A DNA stretch of 64,000 nucleotides from Pseudomonas borbori (GTDB taxonomy: Bacteria > Pseudomonadota > Gammaproteobacteria > Pseudomonadales > Pseudomonadaceae): positions 124,001 to 188,000 of the forward strand of contig NZ_FOWX01000006.1 of assembly GCF_900115555.1 (NCBI RefSeq), in the 5' to 3' direction. This document shows positions 39,967-49,435 of this stretch, in pieces. A program made the position numbers and the translations under genes. The notes beneath the pieces were generated by a model, which was not told the origin of the DNA, did not search any database, and worked only from the letters and a program-made list of their open reading frames with translations. Position 1 is the stretch's first letter; each line of letters begins with the position of its first letter.

Positions 39967-40584
39967 ATGCACTTGTATGACCGCTACATCCTGCCGCACC
40001 TGATCGACTTCGCCTGCGGTATGGGCGAGGTGATGCAGGTCCGCGCGCAGATCGTCCCGCTGGCCCGGGGCCGAGTGCTGGAGATCGGCATCGGCAGCGG
40101 TCTCAATCTGCCGTTCTACGACGCCGCCAACGTCAGTGCGATCGTCGGCGTCGATCCCTCGGCCGAGATGCAACGCCTGGCCCGCACCCGCGCCGCGCAG
40201 AGCCCCATACCGGTGCAGATGATCGCCTTGGAGCTGGGCCAGATCCAGGCCGCCGACGCCAGCTTCGACAGCATCGTCTGCACCTTCACCCTGTGCACCA
40301 TCCCGGACGCCGTGGCCGCACTGAAGGAAATGCGCCGGGTATTGAAACCCGGCGGCCACCTGCTGTTCTGCGAGCACGGTTTGGCCCCGGATGCCCCCGT
40401 GGTGCGCTGGCAGCAGCGCCTGACGCCCTACTGGAAGCCTTTGGCGGGCGGCTGCCACCTCGATCGCGACATCCCGGCGCTGATCCGGGCCGGCGGCTTC
40501 AGCATCGGCCAGCTGCACAGCGGCTATCTGAAAGGCCCCCGCCCCATGACCTTCGTCTATCGTGGCTGGGCTCAGCAGGGCTGA
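39967..40584 (+). CDS. Class I SAM-dependent methyltransferase
   Basis: 205-residue cytoplasmic methyltransferase of the UbiE/Methyltransf_11 type. SAM-binding motif I is VLEIGIGSGLNLPFYD; motif II includes ASFDSIVCTFTLCTIP; motif III is RVLKPGGHLLFCEHGL. The C terminus (PRPMTFVYRGWAQQG) is like that of METTL7-type proteins. The acceptor substrate cannot be assigned. The start at 39967 (MHLYDRYILPHLIDF) is preferred over longer frames because GGAGCG lies just upstream. Confidence 0.87.
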   Translation: MHLYDRYILPHLIDFACGMGEVMQVRAQIVPLARGRVLEIGIGSGLNLPFYDAANVSAIVGVDPSAEMQRLARTRAAQSPIPVQMIALELGQIQAADASFDSIVCTFTLCTIPDAVAALKEMRRVLKPGGHLLFCEHGLAPDAPVVRWQQRLTPYWKPLAGGCHLDRDIPALIRAGGFSIGQLHSGYLKGPRPMTFVYRGWAQQG

Positions 40585-40675
40585 CGCAGCCATGCCGGCC
40601 TTCTGCCGCAAGCAATAGAGCCGTATGCTGTCTATGGTTGCTGGATAAGTTCATGGGATTGAAACCGGTTAGCGC

Positions 40676-43267
40676 ATGAAGCCACCCCCGATACACCCTC
40701 TCGACAGCCGCCACATCTGCCTGAGTGGCTTACTCGCACTGTGCATGCTCTGCGCCGCGCCGAGCTGGGCGCAAGCGCGCGAGGTGCGGGTGGGCGTCTA
40801 CGCCAACGAGCCGAAAATCCTCCTGGGCCAGGACGGACAGCTCTCCGGCATCCTCGGCGAAGTGCTGGGGGAAATCGCCCGCCAGGAAAACTGGCGCCTG
40901 ATCCCGGTGCCCTGCGATTGGCAGGCCTGCCTGGAGCTGACGCAAAACGGTAGCATCGACCTGCTGCCGGATGTGGCCTTCAGCGCAGAACGCGCCCTGC
41001 ACCTGGACTTTCACCGGCAGCCCTCGCTGTATAGCTGGTCGCAGCTGTATAGCCGCGAGGGCGCCAAGCTCAAATCGATCCTCGACCTCGAGGATCGACG
41101 CATCGCCGTGCTGGCCGGCTCCATCCAGCAAGACTACCTGCAAACGCTACTCGACAGCTTTGGCCTGCACGCGCAGTTGATTCCCGTGCACAGCCTGGCC
41201 GAGGGCTTCGAACTGGTGGCCAACCAGCAGGCCGATACGGCGGTGGCCAACCAGCGCTTCGGCGACTACCAGGCGCCAGGCTACCAGCTACGCGGCACGC
41301 CGATCATGTTCCAGCCCGCGCAGCTGTTCTATGCCACCCGCAAGGGCGCCAACGCCGACCTGCTGGCCGGCATCGACCGCCACTTGCGCGAATGGCAAGA
41401 CTCGCCCTCATCCTATTACTATCAGACCCTGCAACGCTGGGGCGGCGAACGACCCCGGCTGCTGGTGCCAAGCGAAGCCTGGTGGGGCCTGGCCGTTCTT
41501 GCCGGCCTGCTCCTGACGGCACTCGCCGGCGCCGTCGTGCTACGCCGCCAGGTCGACGAGAAGACCCGTCACCTGAAAGCCAGCGAGCAGCACCTGAACA
41601 CCATCCTCGACAGCGTCGAAGCCTATATCTACATCAAGGATCCCGAACTGCGTTACCAGTACGCCAACCGCAAGGTCTGCGAGCTGTTCGGCTTGCCGCT
41701 GGCGCAGGTGGTGGGGCAGACCGACGAACGCTTCTTCGACGCCGCCACCGCGGCCAACCTGCATGACAACGACCGCCGCGTGCTGTTGCTCGGCGAACGG
41801 GTGGAGACCGAGGAAGTCAACCGCAGCCCGGACGGCAGCCTCGAGCAGACCTACCTCTCGGTGAAGTTGCCGCTGCGCCACCCTGACGGCCGCATCTACG
41901 CCCTGTGCGGCATCTCCACCGACATCAGCGAGCACAAGAAGAACCTCGAGCAGATCCACCGCCTGGCCTTCTACGACCTGCTCACCGGCCTGCCCAACCG
42001 CCGCCTGCTGCTCGACCGCCTGCAGCATGCCCTGGCGCAACACGGGCGCAACCAGCTGGACGGCGCCCTGCTGTTCATCGACCTGGACAACTTCAAGGAT
42101 CTCAACGACACCCTCGGCCACGATATGGGTGACCGGCTGCTGCAACAGGTGGCCCAACGCCTGGGCAGCCACGTGCGCGAGGAAGACACCCTGGCCCGCC
42201 TCGGCGGCGACGAGTTCGTGCTCATGCTCGAAGGGCTGCACCCGCAGCACCCCGAGGCCATCGCCCAGATCGAAACGGTGGCGAGCAAGCTGATCCAGGT
42301 CCTGGCCGAACCCTATGCGCTGCAGGGGCGCAACCATACCAGCACCGCCAGCATCGGCATCGCCCTGTTTTCCGAGGCCCGGGGCACGGTGGATGAACTG
42401 CTCAAGCGTGCCGACCTGGCCATGTACGAAGCCAAAGCCGCCGGCCGCAACACCCTGAGGTTCTTCAATCCGCAGATGCAGGCCGAAGTCAGCGCCCGCG
42501 CCAACCTGGAAAACGACCTGCGCCAGAGCCTGGCCGAACGCCAGTTCGTTCTGCACTACCAACCGCAGGTCGACGCGCAGGGCCAACTGCTCGGCGCCGA
42601 AGCCCTGGTGCGCTGGCAGCACCCCAGCCGCGGCCTGGTGGCCCCGGGGGAATTCATCCCGCTGGCGGAGAGCACCGGCCTGATCCTGCCGCTGGGCCGC
42701 TGGATCCTGCACAGCGCCTGCCAGCAACTGGTGGCCTGGGCTGCAGATGCCGAGCGTGAGCAACTGACCCTGGCGGTCAACGTCAGCGCGCGGCAGTTCC
42801 ACCACCGTGATTTCGTCGACGACGTGTTCGCCGTGCTGGATGAGACCGGAGCCAATCCGCAGCGCCTGGAGCTGGAACTGACCGAGAGCCATCTGGTGCA
42901 GGACGTCGAAACCATGATCGTCAAGATGGGCCTGCTCAAGGCCCGCGGCGTGCGCTTCGCGCTGGACGACTTCGGCACCGGCTACTCGTCGCTCAGCTAC
43001 CTCAAGCGCCTGCCGCTGAACCAGCTGAAGATCGACCGCTCCTTCGTCCGCGACCTGCTCAGCGACCCCAACGATGCGGCCATCGTGCGCACCATAGTCG
43101 CCCTGGGCGGCAGCCTGGACCTGCAGGTGATTGCCGAAGGCGTGGAAACCCGGGCGCAGCGCGACAGCCTGCTGCGCCTGGGCTGCCAGCGTTTCCAGGG
43201 CTATCTGTTCGGCAAACCGGAAGCGGCGCAGCGGCTCGAGCAGTGGTCCCTGCCGGCTGGCGCTTAG
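40676..43267 (+). CDS. Periplasmic-sensor PAS-GGDEF-EAL c-di-GMP protein
   Basis: 863 residues. A signal/first helix (residues 15-35) leads to a periplasmic SBP_bac_3-like sensor domain (about 38-255), then a membrane helix (about 272-292), a PAS domain (about 305-420), GGDEF (about 430-590) and EAL (about 605-855). Both output domains look active: RLGGDEFVLML with an upstream I-site REED, and EALVRW, ELTESHL, DDFGTGYSS and AEGVET. It may thus make or degrade c-di-GMP in response to an amino-acid-like ligand in the periplasm. The start at 40676 gives MKPPPIHPLDS. A terminator follows, shared with the convergent gene. Confidence 0.9.
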   Translation: MKPPPIHPLDSRHICLSGLLALCMLCAAPSWAQAREVRVGVYANEPKILLGQDGQLSGILGEVLGEIARQENWRLIPVPCDWQACLELTQNGSIDLLPDVAFSAERALHLDFHRQPSLYSWSQLYSREGAKLKSILDLEDRRIAVLAGSIQQDYLQTLLDSFGLHAQLIPVHSLAEGFELVANQQADTAVANQRFGDYQAPGYQLRGTPIMFQPAQLFYATRKGANADLLAGIDRHLREWQDSPSSYYYQTLQRWGGERPRLLVPSEAWWGLAVLAGLLLTALAGAVVLRRQVDEKTRHLKASEQHLNTILDSVEAYIYIKDPELRYQYANRKVCELFGLPLAQVVGQTDERFFDAATAANLHDNDRRVLLLGERVETEEVNRSPDGSLEQTYLSVKLPLRHPDGRIYALCGISTDISEHKKNLEQIHRLAFYDLLTGLPNRRLLLDRLQHALAQHGRNQLDGALLFIDLDNFKDLNDTLGHDMGDRLLQQVAQRLGSHVREEDTLARLGGDEFVLMLEGLHPQHPEAIAQIETVASKLIQVLAEPYALQGRNHTSTASIGIALFSEARGTVDELLKRADLAMYEAKAAGRNTLRFFNPQMQAEVSARANLENDLRQSLAERQFVLHYQPQVDAQGQLLGAEALVRWQHPSRGLVAPGEFIPLAESTGLILPLGRWILHSACQQLVAWAADAEREQLTLAVNVSARQFHHRDFVDDVFAVLDETGANPQRLELELTESHLVQDVETMIVKMGLLKARGVRFALDDFGTGYSSLSYLKRLPLNQLKIDRSFVRDLLSDPNDAAIVRTIVALGGSLDLQVIAEGVETRAQRDSLLRLGCQRFQGYLFGKPEAAQRLEQWSLPAGA

Positions 43268-43407
43268 GGCGGCTCGGGCGGCATTCCGTTCGGCGCGCAG
43301 CGGCAACCCGCCAGCTTGGTGCCGCGCCGATCGACCCTGGTGCACTGCCTGCGGCGAGTGATGTCTATGGCTCGCCGATTGCTCGAGACATTTGCTCGGA
43401 GCAGCGG

Positions 43408-43443
43408 CCGCCTGGGGGCGCTCGCAGCAGGCGGGAGTTTTTT
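43408..43443 (+). terminator. Intrinsic terminator between convergent GGDEF-EAL genes
   Basis: CCGCCTG (43408-43414) and CAGGCGG (43428-43434) form a 7-bp stem followed by GAG and six T (43438-43443). It ends transcription of the plus-strand gene; the T run touches the stop codon of the minus-strand gene. The rest of the 175-base gap shows no other feature. Confidence 0.6.
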
Positions 43444-46085
43444 CACAAGCTCTCAGCGAGTCTGGGCCGAAACAGATCGGCCGCGGCAAAATCCGCCACG
43501 GCCATGGGCCGGGCAAAAAGGTAGCCCTGGTAATGCAGGCAGCCATTGCTTAGCAGGCTGTCGCGCTGCGCCCGGGTTTCCACGCCTTCGGCGATCACCT
43601 CCAACTTGAGGCTTTGCGCCAGGGCGATGATCGCCCGCACGATGGCCAGGCTGCTGGGATTGCCCGGCAGCTCACGCGTGAACGACTGATCGATCTTCAA
43701 CTGATCCAGGGGCAACTGCTGCAGGTAGGCCATGGACGAATAGCCCGTACCGAAGTCGTCGATGGAGAAACGGATGCCCATGCCTCTCAGCGCCTGCATG
43801 CGCACGATGGCTTCGTCCATGTCCGCCAACAGCAATGTCTCGGTCAGCTCCAGTTTGAGGCGCTGGGGGTTGGCTCCACTATGCTGCAGGGTCTGTTGCA
43901 GCGCCTCGACAAAGCCGGCCTGATAGAGCAGGCGCGCGCTGAGATTCACCGACAGGCTCAAGCCGGCGCTATGCGGCTGCTGCGCCCACTGCGCGAGCAA
44001 CTCGCAGGCGGCGCCGAGCACCTGCATATCCAGGCTTTCGATCAGCCCGCAGCGCTCGGCGATGCCGATAAACGCGCCAGGCGCCAACAAGCCGCGCTGC
44101 GGATGCTGCCAGCGCACCAGCGCCTCGGCACCGGTCAGCCCCCCCTGCTGATCCAGCTGCGGTTGCAGATACAGGAGGAACTCGCCGCTCTGCAGCCCCC
44201 GGCGCATATCCGCTTCCAGCTGCAGGCGGGTGCTGACCGCCTCCTGCATCTGCGGGTCGTAAAAACTCAGGGCGTTCTTGCCCGCGGCCTTGGCCGTGTA
44301 CATCGACAGGTCGGCGCGCTGCATCAGCTCATCCACCGAATGCTGATCGTCGTTGAACAGCACCACGCCCAGGCTGGCGCTGCTGAACAGGCTGTGGCCG
44401 CCGGCCAGATAGGGCTGGCGCAGGGCCTCGAGCACCTTGGCACCCAACTGTTCGACCTGGGAGGCGGCTTCCTCGGCCCGGATCTCCAGCCCTTCGAGCA
44501 TGACGACGAACTCGTCGCCACCCAGGCGGGCCACGGTATCGCGCTCACGCAGGCTATGGCGCAAGCGCTCGGCAACCTGGCACAGCAGCTCGTCACCGAC
44601 CTGATGGCCATACAGATCGTTAACATTCTTGAAGTTGTCGAGGTCGAGAAACACCAGCGCGGCATGCTGGCCGCTGCGTCGGCTCAGCGCCCGTGCCTGC
44701 TGCAGGCGGTCGCGCAGCAGGCGCCGATTGGGCAGACCGGTGAGGGCATCGTAGAACGCCAGGTGCTTGATCTTCTCCTCGGCGGACTTGCGCTCGCTGA
44801 TATCGGTCAACGACGCCACGTAGTTGCTGACCCGCCCGCGTTCATCGCACACCGCACTGATGGCCAGCCACTCGGGAAAGACTTCGCCATTCTTGCGCCG
44901 GTTCCAGACCTCCCCCTCCCAGATGCCCGTCTCGCTCAGGGTCTGCCACATGGCCTGATAGAACTCCGGCCCCTGGCGCCCGGAATTGAGCATCCGGGTG
45001 GTCTGGCCGATGGCTTCGGCGGCGCTGTAGCCGCTGATCTGGCAGAAGGCGCGATTGACCTTGAGGATCCGCGTACTGGCATCGGTGATCAGCATGCCCT
45101 GCTGGGATTCGAAGGCAATCGCGGCAATCCGCCGATCCAGCTCGAAATTGACCCGGTCGGTAATATCGCGGGCGATGACCACCACGGCCCGCTTGCCCTG
45201 CAGCGGGGTATCCAGGCGCCTGGCGCGCCCCTCGAAGACCCGCTGGCCGGCAGGCGTGCGCAGGCCGTACTCCAGGGTTTGCGGGCTGTCGCTGGCCAGG
45301 GTGCGGGCAATCAAGGCCATAAACTTCTCCGCCTGGCCTACCGCCAGCACATCGGCCAGGCGCTTGCCGACCAGGCCCTCAGCGCCGCCATGGAGCAGTT
45401 GCGGGTCGGGGGCCATCACCTCCAGATAGCGCCCCTCCTCGTCCAGCACCAGGGTCAGATCCGGGCTGGCCTCACTGATCGCCCGCAGGCGGGCCTCGCT
45501 CTCGCGCAGGGCCTGGCGATCGCTGGCCTGCCGGTAGATATCCTGCAACAGCAGCCCCAGCAGCAGGGTGGCCGGCGTCAGTACCAGCAAAATCGGTACG
45601 GCCACCTGCTGCAACGCCTGGCCGAAATCCTGGGCGGGCAACAGACTCAGGCTCAGCACCAGCAACAGATGCACCAGCGCCCCGAACAGCAGCAGCTGCC
45701 AGACGCCGATGCGCAGCCAGTTGTGCAGGCAGGCCGTCCGATAGGCCAGGCCCAGCAGCACCGGCATGAGGATATTGAACAGGCCCGGAATGACCCCCAC
45801 GCCACCCAGCCAGAGCCGATAGGCACCGGCCATCAGCCCGGCGATGGCCGCCACCAGCGGGCCGCCGAACAGCCCGGCCATGCTCAGCACCACCGTACGC
45901 GCATCGAAGATCAGCCCCTCCTGGAGGGTCAGCGGAGCCAGCATGCCGACCACGCAGATCGCCCCGAACAGGCCACCGGCAAGCAACTTGCGCAGCAGTT
46001 GCCGCTGGACATGGCGCATATTCAGGGCGTGCAGCCAGCACAGCGCGATCAGCAGAGCAGCGCTCTCGATAAGTTTCAGGGTCAT
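43443..46085 (-). CDS. 5TMR-LYT/PAS/GGDEF/EAL c-di-GMP protein
   Basis: 880-residue inner-membrane protein. The first 195 residues form a multipass sensor like the 5TMR-LYT domain of LytS (FDARTVVLSMAGLFGGPLVA and AYRLWLGGVGVIPG), followed by two PAS domains (about 205-320 and 330-440), GGDEF (about 445-610) and EAL (about 620-875). The motifs are intact: RLGGDEFVVML with I-site RERD, EALVRW, ELTETLL, DDFGTGYSS and AEGVET. It could therefore act both ways on c-di-GMP. The start at 46085 (MTLKLIESAALLIALC) precedes the first helix; a longer open frame upstream has no homology. Confidence 0.9.
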   Translation of the reverse strand: MTLKLIESAALLIALCWLHALNMRHVQRQLLRKLLAGGLFGAICVVGMLAPLTLQEGLIFDARTVVLSMAGLFGGPLVAAIAGLMAGAYRLWLGGVGVIPGLFNILMPVLLGLAYRTACLHNWLRIGVWQLLLFGALVHLLLVLSLSLLPAQDFGQALQQVAVPILLVLTPATLLLGLLLQDIYRQASDRQALRESEARLRAISEASPDLTLVLDEEGRYLEVMAPDPQLLHGGAEGLVGKRLADVLAVGQAEKFMALIARTLASDSPQTLEYGLRTPAGQRVFEGRARRLDTPLQGKRAVVVIARDITDRVNFELDRRIAAIAFESQQGMLITDASTRILKVNRAFCQISGYSAAEAIGQTTRMLNSGRQGPEFYQAMWQTLSETGIWEGEVWNRRKNGEVFPEWLAISAVCDERGRVSNYVASLTDISERKSAEEKIKHLAFYDALTGLPNRRLLRDRLQQARALSRRSGQHAALVFLDLDNFKNVNDLYGHQVGDELLCQVAERLRHSLRERDTVARLGGDEFVVMLEGLEIRAEEAASQVEQLGAKVLEALRQPYLAGGHSLFSSASLGVVLFNDDQHSVDELMQRADLSMYTAKAAGKNALSFYDPQMQEAVSTRLQLEADMRRGLQSGEFLLYLQPQLDQQGGLTGAEALVRWQHPQRGLLAPGAFIGIAERCGLIESLDMQVLGAACELLAQWAQQPHSAGLSLSVNLSARLLYQAGFVEALQQTLQHSGANPQRLKLELTETLLLADMDEAIVRMQALRGMGIRFSIDDFGTGYSSMAYLQQLPLDQLKIDQSFTRELPGNPSSLAIVRAIIALAQSLKLEVIAEGVETRAQRDSLLSNGCLHYQGYLFARPMAVADFAAADLFRPRLAESL

Positions 46086-46189
46086 GGTACGACTCGACGG
46101 GTTTGCCAACACTGGCCGACGGCGAGGCATGGGCCAGCAAAAAACGCATGATAGCAATTTACCAGCAGCCAGCTCAGGCCGCAGAGAGG

Positions 46190-46858
46190 TCAGAGCGACA
46201 TCCGGGGCGGCTGGCTCGCTGGCTCGCGCAGCTGCAGGGCGTCCACCAGCCCCGCGGCTATGGCCATGCCGACCAGGTCGGCGAGGGTCTCGGCCTGCAT
46301 GCGTTTCATCACCCGCGAGCGGTACAAGTCGACGGTCTTGACGCTGACCTCCAACTGCTCGGCCACTTGCCGATTGGTGTAACCGCACACCAGCGGCAGC
46401 AGCACATCGCGCTCGCGCGGGGTGAGGCTGTCGAGGCGCGCCTGCACCCCCTGCAAACGCTGATCCGCCGCCGGGGTCGCCGGCACCCGACTCAGGGCCT
46501 GCTGCACACTGTCGAGCAGCAACTGCTCGTTGTAGGGCTTCTCGATAAAGTCCACCGCGCCGGCGCGAAAGGCGCGCACCACGATGGGCACATCGGCATG
46601 GCCACTGACGAAGATGATCGGCATGTCGATACCGCGCTCGCGCAGGACTTCCTGCACGTTCAAGCCGCCCATGCCGGGCATGCGTACATCCAGCAGCAGG
46701 CAACCGCGGGTCTCGGTCGTGCAGGCCTCGAGAAACGCCCGGCCGCTGGTAAAGGGCAAGGCCTTGAGCCCCACCGATTCCAGCAGCCAGACGGTGGAAT
46801 CGAGCATGCCCTGGTCGTCATCGACCACATACACCCGTTGCTGCGCTTGCCCGCTCAT
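46190..46858 (-). CDS. FixJ-type LuxR-family response regulator
   Basis: 222 residues. The receiver domain (about 1-125) has the acidic pair VYVVDDDQG, the phospho-acceptor Asp in CLLLDVRMPGMGG, the conserved Thr/Ser position in FVSGHADV and the Lys in IEKPYNEQ. The LuxR HTH domain (about 145-210) has LTPRERDVLLPLVCGYTNRQ and VSVKTVDLYRSRVM. It follows the histidine-kinase gene by 72 bases on the same strand, forming a FixL/FixJ-like pair. Likely targets are nearby metabolic genes, but no binding site was identified. Confidence 0.92.
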   Translation of the reverse strand: MSGQAQQRVYVVDDDQGMLDSTVWLLESVGLKALPFTSGRAFLEACTTETRGCLLLDVRMPGMGGLNVQEVLRERGIDMPIIFVSGHADVPIVVRAFRAGAVDFIEKPYNEQLLLDSVQQALSRVPATPAADQRLQGVQARLDSLTPRERDVLLPLVCGYTNRQVAEQLEVSVKTVDLYRSRVMKRMQAETLADLVGMAIAAGLVDALQLREPASQPPRMSL

Positions 46859-46930
46859 GCCCCACTCCTGTTGTTATGTGTTGTCATGCATCGCCCCTCC
46901 CGCACACAAGTTCCCCCCACACTGAGCCGC

Positions 46931-49204
46931 TCAAGCCTCGGCCTGCTCGCCGCGCCCCAGCGGCAGGCGGCATTCCAGGCACAGGCCGCCGCCCTCCCCT
47001 GGATGCGCCTCCAGAGCGCCACCGAAGCCTTCGATGATGCTGCGGCTCATCGACAGGCCCAGGCCCAGGCCTTCGGCCTTGCTGGTGTAGAACGGGGTGA
47101 AGATGTGCTGCAACTGCGCCGCCTCCACGCCCGGGCCCTGGTCACTGACCCAGACGCACAACTGGCCGCCACGCTCGCCGGCGCTCAGTTCGATGCGCGA
47201 AGGCTGGCCTGGATGGGCTTCGCGGTTGGCGTCGATGGCGTTGCGCAACAGGTTGAGCAGCACCTGCTCGAGCAGCACCCGGTCGGCGTAGACCGGCGGC
47301 AGATTATCCGCCAGTTGCTCGACGATATTCACCTGCCAGTTGCTCGCCTCCCACTGACACAGACGCACCGCCTCGCGCGCCACCCGGGCCATGTCCAAGG
47401 CCTGGGTGCGGCGCTGGCCCTTGCGCAGGAAGGCGCGCAGGCGCTTGATCACCTCGGCCGCGTGGTTGGCGTGTTCGCTGATGCGTTCCAGGCCCTGGGC
47501 GACTTTATCCACCGCCTCGGGGTTAGTGCCCAGGGCCTTGAGGTAACGCTGGCTGGCACTGGCGTAATTGACCACCGCCGCCAGCGGCTGGTTGATCTCG
47601 TGGGCGATCCCCGAGGCCAGCTCGCCGAGAGTGACCAGCCGTGCGGTATGCGCCAGTTCGTCCTGATGGCGGCGCTGCTGGGCCTCGCGCAATTCGCGCT
47701 CGGTCATGTCGCGGGCCACCAGAGAGTAATAATGCTCGCCGCCAGTGCCGCGATGGGCCAGCAGCACCAGCGACACCGGCAGCGGCGCGCGCGCCCCCAG
47801 GGGCCGCAGGCGCACCTCGGCGCTCCACACGCCACGCGCATCGGCAGTCGCCCAACCCCGGGCCTGCAATTGCTGCACATCGTCTTCGCCGAGCAGCGCA
47901 GCCAGGGTTGGCAGCGCCTGGTTCGCCGCGATATTCAGGGCATGCCGGGCCGAGGGATTGAGGTAGGTCAGGCACCCGGCCGGGTCGATGAACAGCACCA
48001 GGTCGGTGTTGGCCTCGACCACTTCGGCCAGCCGCCGCTTGTTTTCCTCGGCCTGCACCCGCGCGGTGATGTCGCGCGACACGCTGACCACTTCCACCAC
48101 CGCACCGGTGTAGGTTTCGCGGATCGCCCGGCTGGCGGTCTCGAACCACAGGTAATGGCCGTCGCGATGGGCGATGCGGAAGGTCATGGTGTGGTAGCCA
48201 TCCTGCTCCAGCGCTTCGCGGGTGCTCTGCACCAGCTGGGCCTGATCCTGATGGTGGAACAGTGCCTGCACCAGGGTCCCGCGCAGCTCCTCGGGCCAGT
48301 AGCCGAGCAGGGTCCAGCTGGCCGGCGAGGCATCGAGAAAGCGCCCCTCCGGGGTGTGCCGGGAGATCAGGTCGGTGGTGTTTTCGGTGATCAGGCGGTA
48401 CAGCCGACTGGCCTTGGCCGCCTCGCGTTCGGCCTGCACCTGCTCGGTGGCCAGGCGACAGCGGGCCAGCACCTGCTGTTCCAGCGGATCGGGCATGAAC
48501 AGCCAGATCAGGATCTGCCCGTCGACTTGGGCCTCGACCGCATCGATCGCCCGCCCCTGCTGCAGACAGGCCCGCACCAGTTGCGCCGCGTTGATCGGGA
48601 GCAAGGCCGCTGCCGCCGACCCGGGCCGCTCGCCGAGCAGCTTGAGCATGGCCGCATTCAACTGCAGCGGCTGCGCCTGCGCATCCAGCAGCAAGCCAGG
48701 TTGCGGATCGCTGCCGAGCAGGGCACAGCCACGGGCCTGCCCGGGCAGGTTGGCGAGCAGGGCCAGCAGCAGTTCGTGGATAAACCCCAGCCAATCGAGG
48801 CTGACCCCCTCCTGCAACTCGATCAGCAGCAAGCCGGGTTGCCCGGCATCCAGCTCCAGGGCCAGCACCTGACCATGGCTGATAGCCGCCCGGCGCACCC
48901 GCCCGGCCAGCCAGCAGGGCAACTGGCGCAACTCGCCCAGACTCAGCCGCGGCTGCTCGTTCAGGGCGACGAACAGGGCCTGGTCGCTGGCCTGCAAGGG
49001 GTCGCCAAAGCCCGGCGGCAGATGCGCGGCGCTGCCTTCATGACTGTAGATGCCGGTGGCCGGTTGCCAGCCGAGATAGAACGCCTGGCGCACCTCGGGG
49101 CAGGCCAGCAGGGTGCGGCGCAGGCCATCGGCGCGCACCGCCAGCGGCAGCGCCTCGCGCTGTAATCGCAGCCAACTGTGCAACTGCACGCGGATCTCAC
49201 TCAT
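46931..49204 (-). CDS. Soluble multi-PAS sensor histidine kinase (FixL-like)
   Basis: 757 residues with no clear membrane helix, so probably a cytoplasmic sensor. An N-terminal domain of about 190 residues without an obvious family comes first. At least two or three PAS domains follow (about 195-500, for example LITENTTDLISRHTPEGRF). The HisKA domain has its phospho-His in ELASGIAHEINQPLAAVV (about residue 533), and the ATPase domain has LLRNAIDANREA, VSDQGPGV and GLGLGLSMSRSI. No heme-binding signature typical of FixL could be confirmed. It is partnered with the response regulator downstream and divergent from an acyl-CoA ligase operon, a probable regulatory target. Confidence 0.9.
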   Translation of the reverse strand: MSEIRVQLHSWLRLQREALPLAVRADGLRRTLLACPEVRQAFYLGWQPATGIYSHEGSAAHLPPGFGDPLQASDQALFVALNEQPRLSLGELRQLPCWLAGRVRRAAISHGQVLALELDAGQPGLLLIELQEGVSLDWLGFIHELLLALLANLPGQARGCALLGSDPQPGLLLDAQAQPLQLNAAMLKLLGERPGSAAAALLPINAAQLVRACLQQGRAIDAVEAQVDGQILIWLFMPDPLEQQVLARCRLATEQVQAEREAAKASRLYRLITENTTDLISRHTPEGRFLDASPASWTLLGYWPEELRGTLVQALFHHQDQAQLVQSTREALEQDGYHTMTFRIAHRDGHYLWFETASRAIRETYTGAVVEVVSVSRDITARVQAEENKRRLAEVVEANTDLVLFIDPAGCLTYLNPSARHALNIAANQALPTLAALLGEDDVQQLQARGWATADARGVWSAEVRLRPLGARAPLPVSLVLLAHRGTGGEHYYSLVARDMTERELREAQQRRHQDELAHTARLVTLGELASGIAHEINQPLAAVVNYASASQRYLKALGTNPEAVDKVAQGLERISEHANHAAEVIKRLRAFLRKGQRRTQALDMARVAREAVRLCQWEASNWQVNIVEQLADNLPPVYADRVLLEQVLLNLLRNAIDANREAHPGQPSRIELSAGERGGQLCVWVSDQGPGVEAAQLQHIFTPFYTSKAEGLGLGLSMSRSIIEGFGGALEAHPGEGGGLCLECRLPLGRGEQAEA

Positions 49205-49336
49205 CGCATCGCTTCCTTATCGCCGGCCTTGCGCTTGGCAGACGCGAGCATCGCGGCAACGCCGACCGAATGCAAAGCGACCTTGGTCGCCTCTGGAATA
49301 ATAATCTAGTGAATATACTATAAGACTATGGGTTAG

Positions 49337-49366
49337 TTGCCATATCAATCTATTGAAAGTTATAAA
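49337..49366 (+). promoter_or_regulatory. Sigma-70-like promoter for the acyl-CoA ligase operon
   Basis: TTGCCA (49337-49342) and TATAAA (49361-49366) are separated by 18 bases, a good consensus match, 70 bases before the ligase start. The surrounding 49290-49370 is unusually AT-rich for this genome and lies between the divergent kinase and ligase genes. Confidence 0.5.
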
Positions 49367-49435
49367 TAGTCCAGGCTGAAACAGCGGCACGCCTGTCGCC
49401 GCGCCGACAGCATCAACAAGAGCAAACAATCTGCC

